From Roseiarcus sp963836695 (GTDB lineage: Bacteria > Pseudomonadota > Alphaproteobacteria > Rhizobiales > Beijerinckiaceae): 64,000 bases of DNA. Every line of letters begins with the position of its first letter. Position 1 is the first letter of the stretch. A program made the position numbers and the translations under genes. Shown here piece by piece: positions 42,736-53,285 of the stretch. The notes below the pieces were generated by a model. It ran no database searches and had not been told where the DNA came from. It was given only the letters and a program-made list of their open reading frames with translations. The DNA lies in the NCBI GenBank assembly GCA_963836695.1, contig CAWIKX010000020.1, forward strand, positions 1-64,000, read 5' to 3'.

Positions 42736-44022
42736 TCAGGCATTGCGTCCGCCATATCGGCGAACGCGGATGTTGGCCTGCTCGGCGTGAGCGTAGAAGC
42801 CTTCGAGCATGCAGAGCCGCGAACAATATTCGCCGACCATCGCGCTCGCTTCATCGGTGAGCACTTTTTGATAGGTGCAGGTCTTCAGGAACTTGCCGAC
42901 CCATAAGCCGCCTGTGTATCGCGCCGCCTTCTTGGTGGGCAGCGTATGGTTGGTGCCGATCACCTTGTCGCCGTAGGCGACGTTCGTGCGGGGTCCGAGG
43001 AACAGCGCGCCATAGTTGGTCATGCCGTTCAGGAAGACGTCGGGATCGCGCGTCATCACCTGGACGTGCTCGGAAGCGATCCGGTCGGCCTCGCGGATCA
43101 TTTCGGCCTCGTCATCGCAGACGATGACTTCGCCGTAAGCTTCCCACGCCTGACCCGCGGTCTCGCCGGTCGGCAGGATCGCGAGTTGACGCTGGACCTC
43201 TTTCATCGTGTCCCGCGCGAGCTTCTCCGAAGTGGTCAGAAGAATCGCGGGGGAGGTGGGCCCATGCTCCGCCTGACCGAGGAGATCGGTCGCGCAAATC
43301 TCGCCATCCACCGTGTCATCGGCGATGATGAGCGTTTCGGTGGGGCCTGCGAAAAGGTCGATGCCGACGCGGCCGTAGAGCTGACGCTTCGCTTCGGCCA
43401 CGAAGGCGTTGCCGGGCCCGACCAGCATGTCGACAGGCGCGATCGTTTCTGTTCCGAGCGCCATGGCGGCGACGGCCTGCACGCCGCCTAGGACATAGAT
43501 CTCGTCGGCGCCTCCCATATGCATCGCGGCGACGATGGCGGGATGGGGTCCGCCCTGGAATGGCGGGGCGCAGGCCATCACGCGCTCAACGCCCGCGACC
43601 TTCGCGGTCACCACGCTCATGTGCGCCGACCCGACCATCGGATATTTGCCGCCGGGCACGTAGCAGCCGATCGAGTTCACGGGAATGTTCTTGTGACCCA
43701 GAATGACGCCGGGCAAGGTCTCGACTTCGAGGTCCTTGATGCATTCGCGCTGCTTCTGCGCGAAATTCCGGATCTGCGTCTGCGCGAACCGGATGTCCTC
43801 GATGTCCCGGGCTGAGACTTTCGCGATCGCCGCTTCAATCTCGGTGGCAGACAGGCGAAACGCTGCGGGCGACCATTTGTCGAATTTCTCCGACAATTCG
43901 CGAACGGCCGCGTCGCCGCGCGCCTCGACATCGTTCAAAATTCCTTCGACCGTGGCGCGCACTTTCGCGTCGTTCGCAGCCACTTCACTCGCGTCGCGGC
44001 CCCGCTTCAGGTGTCTTGCCAT
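42736..44022 (-). CDS. Histidinol dehydrogenase-family dehydrogenase (HpsN-like paralogue)
   Basis: 428 residues from ATG 44022 (MARHLKRGRDASEVAAND). Catalytic pair E318-H319 (ASEHVQVM) and zinc ligands Q250, H253 (GQAEHGPTSP), D352 (YGDKVIGTNHTLPT) and H412 are present. The context is sugar transport, not histidine synthesis, and the text matches HisD paralogues such as sulfopropanediol 3-dehydrogenase that oxidise an alcohol to an acid in two NAD steps. The substrate is not known. Lies 60 bases after the binding-protein gene. Confidence 0.9.
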   Translation of the reverse strand: MARHLKRGRDASEVAANDAKVRATVEGILNDVEARGDAAVRELSEKFDKWSPAAFRLSATEIEAAIAKVSARDIEDIRFAQTQIRNFAQKQRECIKDLEVETLPGVILGHKNIPVNSIGCYVPGGKYPMVGSAHMSVVTAKVAGVERVMACAPPFQGGPHPAIVAAMHMGGADEIYVLGGVQAVAAMALGTETIAPVDMLVGPGNAFVAEAKRQLYGRVGIDLFAGPTETLIIADDTVDGEICATDLLGQAEHGPTSPAILLTTSEKLARDTMKEVQRQLAILPTGETAGQAWEAYGEVIVCDDEAEMIREADRIASEHVQVMTRDPDVFLNGMTNYGALFLGPRTNVAYGDKVIGTNHTLPTKKAARYTGGLWVGKFLKTCTYQKVLTDEASAMVGEYCSRLCMLEGFYAHAEQANIRVRRYGGRNA

Positions 44023-44082
44023 TGTCTCGTCCCTATTTGAAAAGAACGCCCCGAGCGGCGTGTCCGCCCGGGACGCCAAAGG

Positions 44083-45309
44083 TTATGGCTTCACTGTCGG
44101 CTGAACTTTGGTCAGCTTGTACAGGTCGGCCGGCGGCTCGCACTTCTGACAGTTGATGCCGGGCTCGTTAGGGGCCTTCACGACCTCCGCCGGCAGCGGC
44201 TGGATCGTCTTGCCTGGCGTCGGCGCGCCATCGAGAGCGGATTTGAGGCTGAGCTCCGGCAGGAACTCAGGACTGAACACCTCGGTCACAAAGGAGCTCG
44301 GCACTTTCCCGTCAGGGAAGGTGTTGCATCCGTCTTCGAACGTGTCGCCCTTGCAGAGCTTGACCTGATCGGCCGGAACCCAAGGCAGCGGATACTGGAT
44401 GTTCATCGGCTTCAGCTCCCGCTTCTTCGTCAGGATCTCCATCATCAACTTGAACGCGTAGCCGGCCGTGGCCGGCGGAGATCCGGCGGAGACACCCTTG
44501 AGGCCGTTCTTCTGGGCCTCGGGATCGGCAAGCGCCAGGCGGAAGCCGTTCGAGTTTTCGCCTGTCATCGGCACGAGGCGGGTGCCCTTGTCGCGCAGAG
44601 CCTGGATGGCGCCGAATTCGCCGGCCTGCGCCCAGATGCCGTCGACATCGGGATGCGCCGCGAGCGCCTTGGCGGTTTCCTGCTGCGTCGTCCGGTCGTC
44701 CCAGAAGGAATAGTATTCGGCGACCACCTGGATACCGGGATATTCCTTGAAGATGTGCATGGCGCCGTCGGTGTGGCGCTTATCGACGGAGTTTCCGGGA
44801 ACGCCGCGGCTCAGGAAGATCTTGCCCTTGCCGTTCAGCGCGTTCACCAGCGCCTGCGCTGTGTTCTCTCCGAAGCCTGCCGTGATGTAGCTCACGTTAT
44901 ACGCGCAGGGCTCGGTTACGGTCGCATCGTACATGAAGAACAGGACGCCCTTCTCGCAGCCGCGTTTGATCGTCCGGTTGAGCGCGGTCGACGAGATGGG
45001 GAAGCTGATGACGCCATTGGCTCCCGCGTCGATCATGCTTTCGTAAGCGGCGATCTGGGCTTGCGGATCTGTGCCGGAGATCACCTCCTTGAGTTCAACC
45101 TCCTTATCGTAGGGAGGCGTCTGCGCGAGCGCCTTCACGATATTGGCGGCCTCGGATTGCCAGGAATTGCCGCTATAGCTCAGGCTCAGGAATATCTTGA
45201 ACTTTTTCGCTTCGTCTGCCGACGCCGAACTCGTCGCCATCCCGAACGCGGAAGCGAGCGCGCCAGCGGCGACGCACGTCGTCGTGAGCAGCTTTCTAAA
45301 AGTCGTCAT
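44083..45309 (-). CDS. CUT2 ABC transporter substrate-binding protein
   Basis: 408 residues from ATG 45309, longer than the usual 310-350. Signal peptide CVAAGALASAFGMATSSASA precedes KKFKIFLSLSYSGNSWQSEA. IAAYESMIDAGANGVISFPI, GENTAQALVNALNGKGKIFL, HPDVDGIWAQAGEFGAIQAL and KGVSAGSPPATAGYAFKLMM are the ribose-binding fold. The extra length is a C-terminal region with several cysteines (LCKGDTFEDGCNTF, GINCQKCEPPA) that may form disulfides. Behind GGGAGG. A LacI-type site lies 37 bases upstream. Confidence 0.93.
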   Translation of the reverse strand: MTTFRKLLTTTCVAAGALASAFGMATSSASADEAKKFKIFLSLSYSGNSWQSEAANIVKALAQTPPYDKEVELKEVISGTDPQAQIAAYESMIDAGANGVISFPISSTALNRTIKRGCEKGVLFFMYDATVTEPCAYNVSYITAGFGENTAQALVNALNGKGKIFLSRGVPGNSVDKRHTDGAMHIFKEYPGIQVVAEYYSFWDDRTTQQETAKALAAHPDVDGIWAQAGEFGAIQALRDKGTRLVPMTGENSNGFRLALADPEAQKNGLKGVSAGSPPATAGYAFKLMMEILTKKRELKPMNIQYPLPWVPADQVKLCKGDTFEDGCNTFPDGKVPSSFVTEVFSPEFLPELSLKSALDGAPTPGKTIQPLPAEVVKAPNEPGINCQKCEPPADLYKLTKVQPTVKP

Positions 45310-45345
45310 GCTTGAAACCTCCCTTAGTCGCGCCACGATTGCCCG

Positions 45346-45359
45346 TGAGAACGTTCCCA
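45346..45359. promoter_or_regulatory. Candidate LacI-type operator, binding-protein gene
   Basis: TGAGAACGTTCCCA is a palindrome with one mismatched pair and central CG. It shares TGRGAACGTT with the site at 48969, and lies 37 bases before the binding-protein start. The LacI gene of the same cluster is the likely regulator. Confidence 0.6.
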
Positions 45360-45400
45360 CATCCAATTGCAGGAACGCCTTCGGCCGTCTCGCTCGTGGC

Positions 45401-46414
45401 CTAACGAGCCGGCCTGTTTCTCAATCTCGTGATCAGATCCTCTCGAAGCAGGAGCAGCGCTCCAACAATGATCGCCCCCTCGATAACCGTGCGCCAACCT
45501 TGATCCATGCCGAGCGCGGAAATGACCGTGCCAAGCGTGGTGAGAAGGATCGCGCCGCCAACTGTGCCGGCGAAGCTGCCGCGGCCGCCGAGAATCGACG
45601 ATCCGCCGATGACGACCGAGGCGATGCTCGGCAAAAGGTAGGAATCGCCCATCCGCAACGTCGCGCCATTCGCATAGCCGACCAGCATCATGCCGGCGAA
45701 GCCTGCGCAAGCGGCGCTGATCGCGTAGGCGGCCATGATCGGCCGCCAGGTGGCGACGCCCGCGATGCGGGCGGCTTCGCGGTTGGCGCCGACCGCATAG
45801 AGCCGCCGCCCGAAGGCGGTCCCGCCCTGCAGCGCCCAGGCGAGGAGAACGAAGATGACAACGAAGATGAGGACCGCCGATATCGGGCCGACCGAGCCCT
45901 TCATGAGCGCGAGGAAGGCGTCAGGCGAAGCGCCGCGCGGCGTCCCGCTCGTGTAACCGAGCGCGGCGGAAGCGACGATGATGCCGCTCGCCATCGTCAT
46001 GATGAAGGGCGGAATGCTGAGCCAGATCACCCCGACCGCATTGAGCGCGCCAACGCAGGCGCAGATGAGGAGCACCGCGGGGATCAGCACCCATTCCGAT
46101 CCGAACGACCCGTTCCAGGTGGTCGCGAGGACCCCGCCCAGTGTGATCATCGAGGCGATCGAAAGGTCGAGGCCGCCAACCAGGATGACGAGGCCCTGAC
46201 CGAAAGCCACAACGATAAGGAACGAGGCCAGAGTGATGATCGTATCGACCTGATCCCACGATCCGAGCGCGGGGCTCACGAACCGAGAGGCGAGGATGAG
46301 GATGATCGCGAGGGCGAAAATCGCGGCGGTGCTGATCGTCTCGGAGCGAATGCGTCCTGCTCGCCGCGTATCGGCTGGCGGCTGCACGGCGGCGGACGGT
46401 CGTGCGCTCGTCAT
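45401..46414 (-). CDS. CUT2 ABC permease, RbsC-like
   Basis: 337 residues, about nine or ten helices. FLIVVAFGQGLVILVGGLDL-SIASMITLGGVLA, NAVGVIWLSIPPFIMTMASG, YAVGANREAARIAGVATWRP and SIASVVIGGSSILGGRGSFA are family motifs. Overlaps the preceding permease by ATGA. Paired with that permease it forms the pore. Confidence 0.94.
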   Translation of the reverse strand: MTSARPSAAVQPPADTRRAGRIRSETISTAAIFALAIILILASRFVSPALGSWDQVDTIITLASFLIVVAFGQGLVILVGGLDLSIASMITLGGVLATTWNGSFGSEWVLIPAVLLICACVGALNAVGVIWLSIPPFIMTMASGIIVASAALGYTSGTPRGASPDAFLALMKGSVGPISAVLIFVVIFVLLAWALQGGTAFGRRLYAVGANREAARIAGVATWRPIMAAYAISAACAGFAGMMLVGYANGATLRMGDSYLLPSIASVVIGGSSILGGRGSFAGTVGGAILLTTLGTVISALGMDQGWRTVIEGAIIVGALLLLREDLITRLRNRPAR

Positions 46415-47414
46415 GCGCGCGCTCCAGTCGAAGCGAGGCGCGAGATGAGGGCCCCGAACACGATGGCGAGCACCATCACGACGCCCTGGAAAATCCCGGT
46501 GTAGAACGACGACACGCCGCCTGAGAACAGCACCTTCTGCAAGAGCATCAGCGTCGCCGCGCCGATGATCGCGCCGACAAGGCTCCCTCTGCCGCCCGTC
46601 AGCGAAACGCCGCCGAGCGCCACAGCGGCGAATGTCAACATGAGGAACGGCGTTCCGGCGGTGGGATTGCCGGTCGCGGTCTGCACGCTCAGCATGAATC
46701 CCGCGAGTCCATAAAGCAGGCCTGCGCCGACAAAAGCCGTGAAGCGCGCGCTCACCACCGAGATGCCTGACAAAGAAGCTGCGGTTTCATCCGCGCCGAC
46801 CGCAAAAAGGCCGGTGCAGGCGTCGGTACGCCGGAAAAGCAGCCACAAGCCGACGACCGCGAGGACGATGAGTCCGGAGATCGGTATGACGCCGAACAGC
46901 ACATCAGTAAGCGTGTAGCTGACCCAATCGGCGACCGTGCCGCCCGGCGCATCCATGATGACGAGGGCGAGGCCCTGACCCATGATCATGGTGCCGAGGG
47001 TCGCGGCGATCGACTGCAACCGCAGGATCGCGACGAGGACGCCGTTCACTACGCCGATCGCGCCGCCGACGCCAAGGCAGATCAGGAGGCTGACCAGAGC
47101 TCCCCCCGGTCCCTCGACCGGATAACTCGCCATGAGAACATTCGAGAGCGACACGACCCCGGCGACGGAAAGGTCGAAGCCCTTCGAGATGACAACAAGG
47201 CTTTCGCCGGCTGCGGCGATGGCGAGAGGCGCGGCATTGTTGGAAAGATTGGTCACGCTCGAGGCGGTGAGGGCGCTGGGATCCCAGAGCGCGTAGAGCG
47301 CGAAGAGGATGACATAGAGAATGGCGACGATGCCGGCGCCGTCGGTCAGACCACGTCGGATTGCAAGGCCAAAGTTCGAGCCCGGCGCGCTCGCCGCCGC
47401 GTCAAGACTTGCGC

Positions 47415-47418
<4 letters not shown>
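46411..47418 (-). CDS. CUT2 ABC permease, RbsC-like
   Basis: 335 residues. NNAAPLAIAAAGESLVVISK-GFDLSVAGVVSLSNVLMA, GVVNGVLVAILRLQSIAATL, FAVGADETAASLSGISVVSA and AAVALGGVSLTGGRGSLVGA are family motifs. Overlaps the ATPase gene and the next permease by ATGA, giving a tightly coupled ATPase-permease-permease order. Confidence 0.94.
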
Positions 47419-48935
<1,517 letters not shown>

Positions 48936-48968
48936 GTCTCACTCCGAATTCGGCCATCTTTGGGCCGA

Positions 48969-48982
48969 TGGGAACGTTTGCA
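48969..48982. promoter_or_regulatory. Candidate LacI-type operator, ATPase gene
   Basis: TGGGAACGTTTGCA: same left half as the site at 45346 (TGRGAACGTT) and CA at the right end. Located 33 bases before the start of the ATPase gene, the presumed operon head. The rest of the gap to 49163 shows no gene. Confidence 0.55.
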
Positions 48983-49163
48983 TCGGCTGACTTTTCAGTC
49001 AATCGTCAATTTTAGGAAACCCGTTATCACTCATCTTTGCAGCTTGCGAGTTTGCAGCTTGCGAGCCTATCCGGGGCGGGACGCTGGCCCTGAGCGATGA
49101 CCCCACCCTCGTATGATGAGACCGCGCCAAGGATGGCGCGAGGATCGCCATTGCGTTGAAGCC

Positions 49164-49613
49164 TCAGCTCGTCATCTTCCAGCTTCCGTCCGGTTGCCGG
49201 CAGCCGACGCCTTTGCCGCGGGTCGGACGGCCGGCGACATAGATAGTTTGCGAATAGGCGCGGCAGCCGTCGCCTGCCGTGGTCCCCGGCTCGACAAAGC
49301 CGAATACGCCGCGGTCCCCGCGCCACGAGCGTTTCTGACCTGAATCGAGCGCTCCCACCTGCGCCTGCCACGCCGCCTGGCGGTCGTCATCCGTCAACGA
49401 TGCGCCGACCGGGCCGCCGAGAACGCCGCCGAGCGCCGCGCCGGTCGGGATTGCCGAAGCGGGCATCCCGGTTGAGGCAGCGGCGACCGTCGATGTCGCG
49501 GCGCCGGCTGGCGTCGTCGAGCCAGTGACGGGCGGCGCGCCATTCGAGCCGACGCTTTGACAGCCGGCTAGGCCAATCGACGCCAGCGCGCTGATGAGAA
49601 CGGTCGCCCGCAT
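49164..49613 (-). CDS. Surface-antigen-like lipoprotein
   Basis: 149 residues from ATG 49613. Lipobox LAGC at residues 15-18 after a hydrophobic leader (ATVLISALASIGLAGC), so probably anchored in a membrane. A low-complexity threonine/alanine linker and a glycine-rich ALGGVLGGPVGASL segment precede the C-terminal domain GCRAYSQTIYVAGRPTRGKG-VGCRQPDGSW, seen in 17-kDa-type rickettsial surface antigens. Located 52 bases downstream of a sensor kinase gene on the same strand. Confidence 0.8.
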   Translation of the reverse strand: MRATVLISALASIGLAGCQSVGSNGAPPVTGSTTPAGAATSTVAAASTGMPASAIPTGAALGGVLGGPVGASLTDDDRQAAWQAQVGALDSGQKRSWRGDRGVFGFVEPGTTAGDGCRAYSQTIYVAGRPTRGKGVGCRQPDGSWKMTS

Positions 49614-49665
49614 GATCGAATTCTCCCAGTTCGTCGCCTGAAGTTCGCTCACGACACTTCAAGCC

Positions 49666-51054
49666 TCATACGCATGGCAGCCTGAGGATCGCTCGCAAGC
49701 CCCCGAGCGGGCTTTCGTCGAGCTCAAGCGAGCCGCCGTAGATCGAAGCGAGTTCGACGACAATCGACAGGCCGAGGCCGGAGCCGGGCCTCAACTCATC
49801 AAGCCGCTTGCCCCGCTCAATCGCAGCCGCGCGCGCGCTTTTATCGAGGCCGGGACCGTCGTCATCGATCTCGGCCACCAGAAAACGGCCGGAGTCCTTG
49901 TCTTCCATGATGGCGGCCGCGCGCGTTGCGTGAATGGAAACCTTTTCGCGCGCCCATTTTCCGGCATTGTCGAGCAGGTTGCCAATGAGGTCTGTGAGAT
50001 CCTGAGCCTCGCCTCGGAACTTGAGGCCCGGCTGCATCTCGACGTTGAAAGCCAAGGCCCGGTCGCCATGCAGTTTTTCATACGTCCGGACGAGGCCCTC
50101 GACCACCGGCTTCACCTCGGTCGCCGCGCCGAAGGTCCTGGCGCGGGCGGCGGCGCGGGCGCGGTCGAGGTAGAACGTCACCTGCCGGCGCATGATTTCG
50201 GTCTGTTCGCGCACCTTTTCGGGCAGACTCGCGCTCTCTGAATCGGCCTCGTTCATCAGCACGCTGAGCGGCGTCTTGAGCGCGTGCGCCAGATTGCCGA
50301 CCTGGGTGCGCGCGCGTTCAACGATCTCGCGGTTGGCGTCGATCAGTTGATTGACCTCGGCCGCCAGCGGCGCGACGTCCTGCGGAAATTCGCCTGCGAT
50401 ATGTTCCGCTTCGCCGCGGCGGATCCCAGCCACGCCTTCCCGGAGGACTCTCAGCGGGCGCAGGCCGAATCGAACCGCAAGCGCGGTTGAGCCGATCAGC
50501 GCCAGCGCCAGCGCCAAGAACGTCGTAGCCAGCCCCAATTCGAAGCTGTGCTCCTGACCCTGGATCGCATCGGCCGGAGCGGCGACCTGCACCAGAAAGC
50601 GCCCATCATCGCCGGCGTCGATCTGGCGCTGGATCATCCTCACCTGATGGCCGCCCGGACCGACGGCGTAGCCGCTGAGAATGGCGCCGTGATCGTTCCC
50701 CACGGCGACGAGTTGCGGCAATTGCGTCGCGAACAGCGACTTCGAGGCGCGGATCTCCGGCGGGTTCACATCGGTGCGGGTGATCTGCCAGTACCAGCCC
50801 GAGAACGCGAGCTCGAATTGCGGCGCGATCGCCGCCTGTGGAGCGCCCGCCTTTCCCTCCTCATTCGGAACCGCGACATTGGCGATGAGCGCTTTCAGAT
50901 AGACGCCAAGCTGATCGTCGAAATTCGCCTCGGTCCATTGCTTGTTGAGCGCGCTCAAGCCCAGCCCGGCGAGCGCCAGGATGAGGATGCTCCAGAACGC
51001 CGCAGAGAGAAAAAGGCGCGAAGCGATCGAGCGCGCGCTGAGCGCCTTGAACAT
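49666..51054 (-). CDS. Sensor histidine kinase, PhoQ/FeuQ-like
   Basis: 462 residues from ATG 51054. Two membrane helices (about 13-35 and 173-195) flank a periplasmic sensor domain; a HAMP-like linker (to about 250) is followed by the H-box with H257 (GNLAHALKTPLSVL), N-box (DLIGNLLDNAGKWA), DDDGPGLD and GSGLGLSIVVELASIYGG. Autophosphorylates and passes phosphate to a response regulator. In many relatives the regulator gene is directly upstream; here ilvD takes that place, seven bases before this start, so the partner must be elsewhere. Confidence 0.92.
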   Translation of the reverse strand: MFKALSARSIASRLFLSAAFWSILILALAGLGLSALNKQWTEANFDDQLGVYLKALIANVAVPNEEGKAGAPQAAIAPQFELAFSGWYWQITRTDVNPPEIRASKSLFATQLPQLVAVGNDHGAILSGYAVGPGGHQVRMIQRQIDAGDDGRFLVQVAAPADAIQGQEHSFELGLATTFLALALALIGSTALAVRFGLRPLRVLREGVAGIRRGEAEHIAGEFPQDVAPLAAEVNQLIDANREIVERARTQVGNLAHALKTPLSVLMNEADSESASLPEKVREQTEIMRRQVTFYLDRARAAARARTFGAATEVKPVVEGLVRTYEKLHGDRALAFNVEMQPGLKFRGEAQDLTDLIGNLLDNAGKWAREKVSIHATRAAAIMEDKDSGRFLVAEIDDDGPGLDKSARAAAIERGKRLDELRPGSGLGLSIVVELASIYGGSLELDESPLGGLRAILRLPCV

Positions 51055-51061
51055 GAAAGCC

Positions 51062-52904
51062 TTACGGCACTTCCCGAACCGCCCCGCGCGCTGCGCTGGT
51101 TGCGAACGCCGCATAGGCGCGCAACGCTGTCGTCACCGCCCGCTTGCGCGGTTTGGCGGGCTTCCAGGCGCTCGCGCCCTTCGCCTCCATCTCCGTCCGA
51201 CGCTTGGCGAACTCGGCGTCGTCAATGAGGACGTTCATGGTGCGGCCGGGAATGTCGATTGCGATCATGTCGCCTTCTTCAATGAGGCCAATCGCGCCGC
51301 CCTCTTCTGCTTCCGGCGAGACGTGCCCAATGCAGAGCCCGGAGGTGCCGCCGGAGAAGCGTCCGTCGGTGACAAGAGCGCACGTCTTCCCAAGTCCGCG
51401 CGACTTGAGATAGCTGGTCGGATAGAGCATTTCCTGCATGCCCGGGCCGCCACGCGGCCCCTCGTAGCGGATGACGACGACGTCGCCCGCCGCCACCTTG
51501 CCGCCGAGGATTCCCTGGACCGCGTCGTCTTGGCTCTCGAAGATGCGCGCCGGGCCCTTGAACTTGAGAATGCTCGCGTCGACCCCCGCCGTCTTCACGA
51601 TCGAGCCATCGAGCGCGATGTTGCCGTACAGCACCGCAAGCCCGCCGTCCTTGGAGAAGGCATGCTCGGCGTCGCGGATGACGCCCTTCTGGCGATCCTC
51701 ATCGAGCGAGGGATAGCGCGCCGACTGGCTGAACGCGACCTGGGTCGGAACGCCGCCGGGCCCGGCCATGAAGAATTCGCGCGTCGCGTTGACTCTTCGC
51801 CCGTATGATGTCGTTGCGCGACAGCGCATGCTCGAGCGACTCCGCGTGCACCATCCGGACGTCGCGATTGAGGAGGCCCGCGCGGTCGAGTTCGCCCAGA
51901 ATTCCCATGACCCCGCCGGCTCGGTGAACGTCCTCGACATGCACATCCGCCACCGAAGGGGCGACCTTGCAGAGACATGGCACGCGTCGCGATAGCCGGT
52001 CGATGTCGGCCATGGTGAAGTCGATCTCGGCCTCATGCGCTGCGGCGAGCAGATGCAGAACAGTGTTGGTCGAGCCGCCCATCGCGATGTCGAGCGTCAT
52101 AGCGTTCTCGAACGCCTGGAACGTTGCGACCCCGCGCGGCAGTACGCCTTCGTCGCCTTCTTCATAATAACGCCGCGCTAGATCAACGACGAGATGACCG
52201 GCCTCGACGAACAGGCGCCGCCGGTCGGCGTGGGTCGCCACCACCGTGCCGTTGCCGGGCAGTGACAGGCCCAAAGCTTCGGTGAGGCAGTTCATCGAAT
52301 TGGCGGTGAACATGCCCGAGCACGAGCCGCAGGTCGGGCAGGCGGAACGCTCGAGCACCGCGACGTCGGCGTCGGAGACCTTCGAGTCGGCCGCGGCCAC
52401 CATGGCGTCGACAAGATCGACGCTGCGAGCTCCTGTGGAGAGCTTGACCTTGCCCGCTTCCATCGGGCCGCCGGAGACGAACACCGCCGGGATGTTGAGG
52501 CGCATCGCCGCCATCAGCATGCCGGGCGTGATCTTGTCGCAATTCGAGATGCACACCAGGGCGTCGGCGCAATGGGCGTTGGCCATGTATTCGACGCTGT
52601 CGGCGATGAGTTCGCGCGAGGGCAGCGAATAGAGCATGCCGTCGTGGCCCATCGCGATGCCGTCGTCCACAGCGATGGTGTTGAATTCCTTGGCGACCCC
52701 GCCTGCGGCCTCGACCTCGCGCGCGACCAGTTGGCCGAGATCCTTCAAGTGCACGTGGCCGGGCACGAACTGGGTAAAGGAATTGGCTATAGCGATGATC
52801 GGCTTGCCGAAATCGCCGTCCTTCATGCCGGTGGCGCGCCAGAGGCCGCGGGCGCCGGCCATGTTGCGGCCGTGGGTCGAAGTTCGTGAACGATAGGAAG
52901 GCAT
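51062..52904 (-). CDS. ilvD: Dihydroxyacid dehydratase IlvD (one +1 frameshift)
   Basis: Branched-chain amino acid synthesis enzyme, about 613 residues from ATG 52904 (MPSYRSRTSTHGRNMAGARG). CISNCDKITPGMLMAAMRLN and CPTCGSCSGMFTANSMNCLT carry cluster cysteines; AMGGSTNTVLHLLAAAHEAE, then after a shift at about 51790 EFFMAGPGGVPTQVAFSQSA, GPRGGPGMQEMLYPTSYLKS and LVTDGRFSGGTSGLCIGHVS. Total length 1843 = 3n+1 fits one inserted base. As the gene is normally needed for growth without isoleucine and valine, a sequence error is the simpler reading, unless another copy exists. Confidence 0.92.
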
Positions 52905-53033
52905 GTCTCGCCTATGGAGTGGGAAAAGGGCGGGTAGCGCCAATTGACCGTCATATTCGCATTTTTCCGCTGCCCTCAGCAAGGGTGGCCGCCTCCGCGC
53001 CTTCACGAGACGAAAGAAATTCATGACGCTCCA

Positions 53034-53264
53034 ATGAACTTCGGCTCGAATTCGGTTCAGGTGATGCGGCGAATGAGGTCGGCGCTTGTCGGCCTCGCCG
53101 ATGCGCTGCCGAGTCAAGAACGGGTGGAGACGGTGCGGAATTATCTCGAGCACCTCGACCGCGTCATCGCAGGCTCGCCGTTCGACATCGAGGACAAGAG
53201 GATGGCGCGCCAGGAAGACCGGCAGGGCATTGGTCTCTCTCGGCGGCAATCGGACGCGACCTGA
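53034..53264 (+). CDS. Small hypothetical protein
   Basis: 76 residues from ATG 53034 (MNFGSNSVQVMRRMRSALVG). Predicted helical, with VETVRNYLEHLDRVIAGSPF in the middle. No family recognised. It has no neighbours on its strand and lies between ilvD and the DUF2252 gene, both on the minus strand. The ribosome site (CGCTCCA) is poor. Protein-like composition is the main support. Confidence 0.4.
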   Translation: MNFGSNSVQVMRRMRSALVGLADALPSQERVETVRNYLEHLDRVIAGSPFDIEDKRMARQEDRQGIGLSRRQSDAT

Positions 53265-53285
53265 ACCGTTTGGGTGGTCGAAGGC

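Noticed and set aside
42736..44022. Annotation as biosynthetic histidinol dehydrogenase
   Set aside because: Catalytic residues fit, but the gene sits in a sugar transport and oxidation cluster with a LacI regulator and no other his genes; a catabolic paralogue is more likely.
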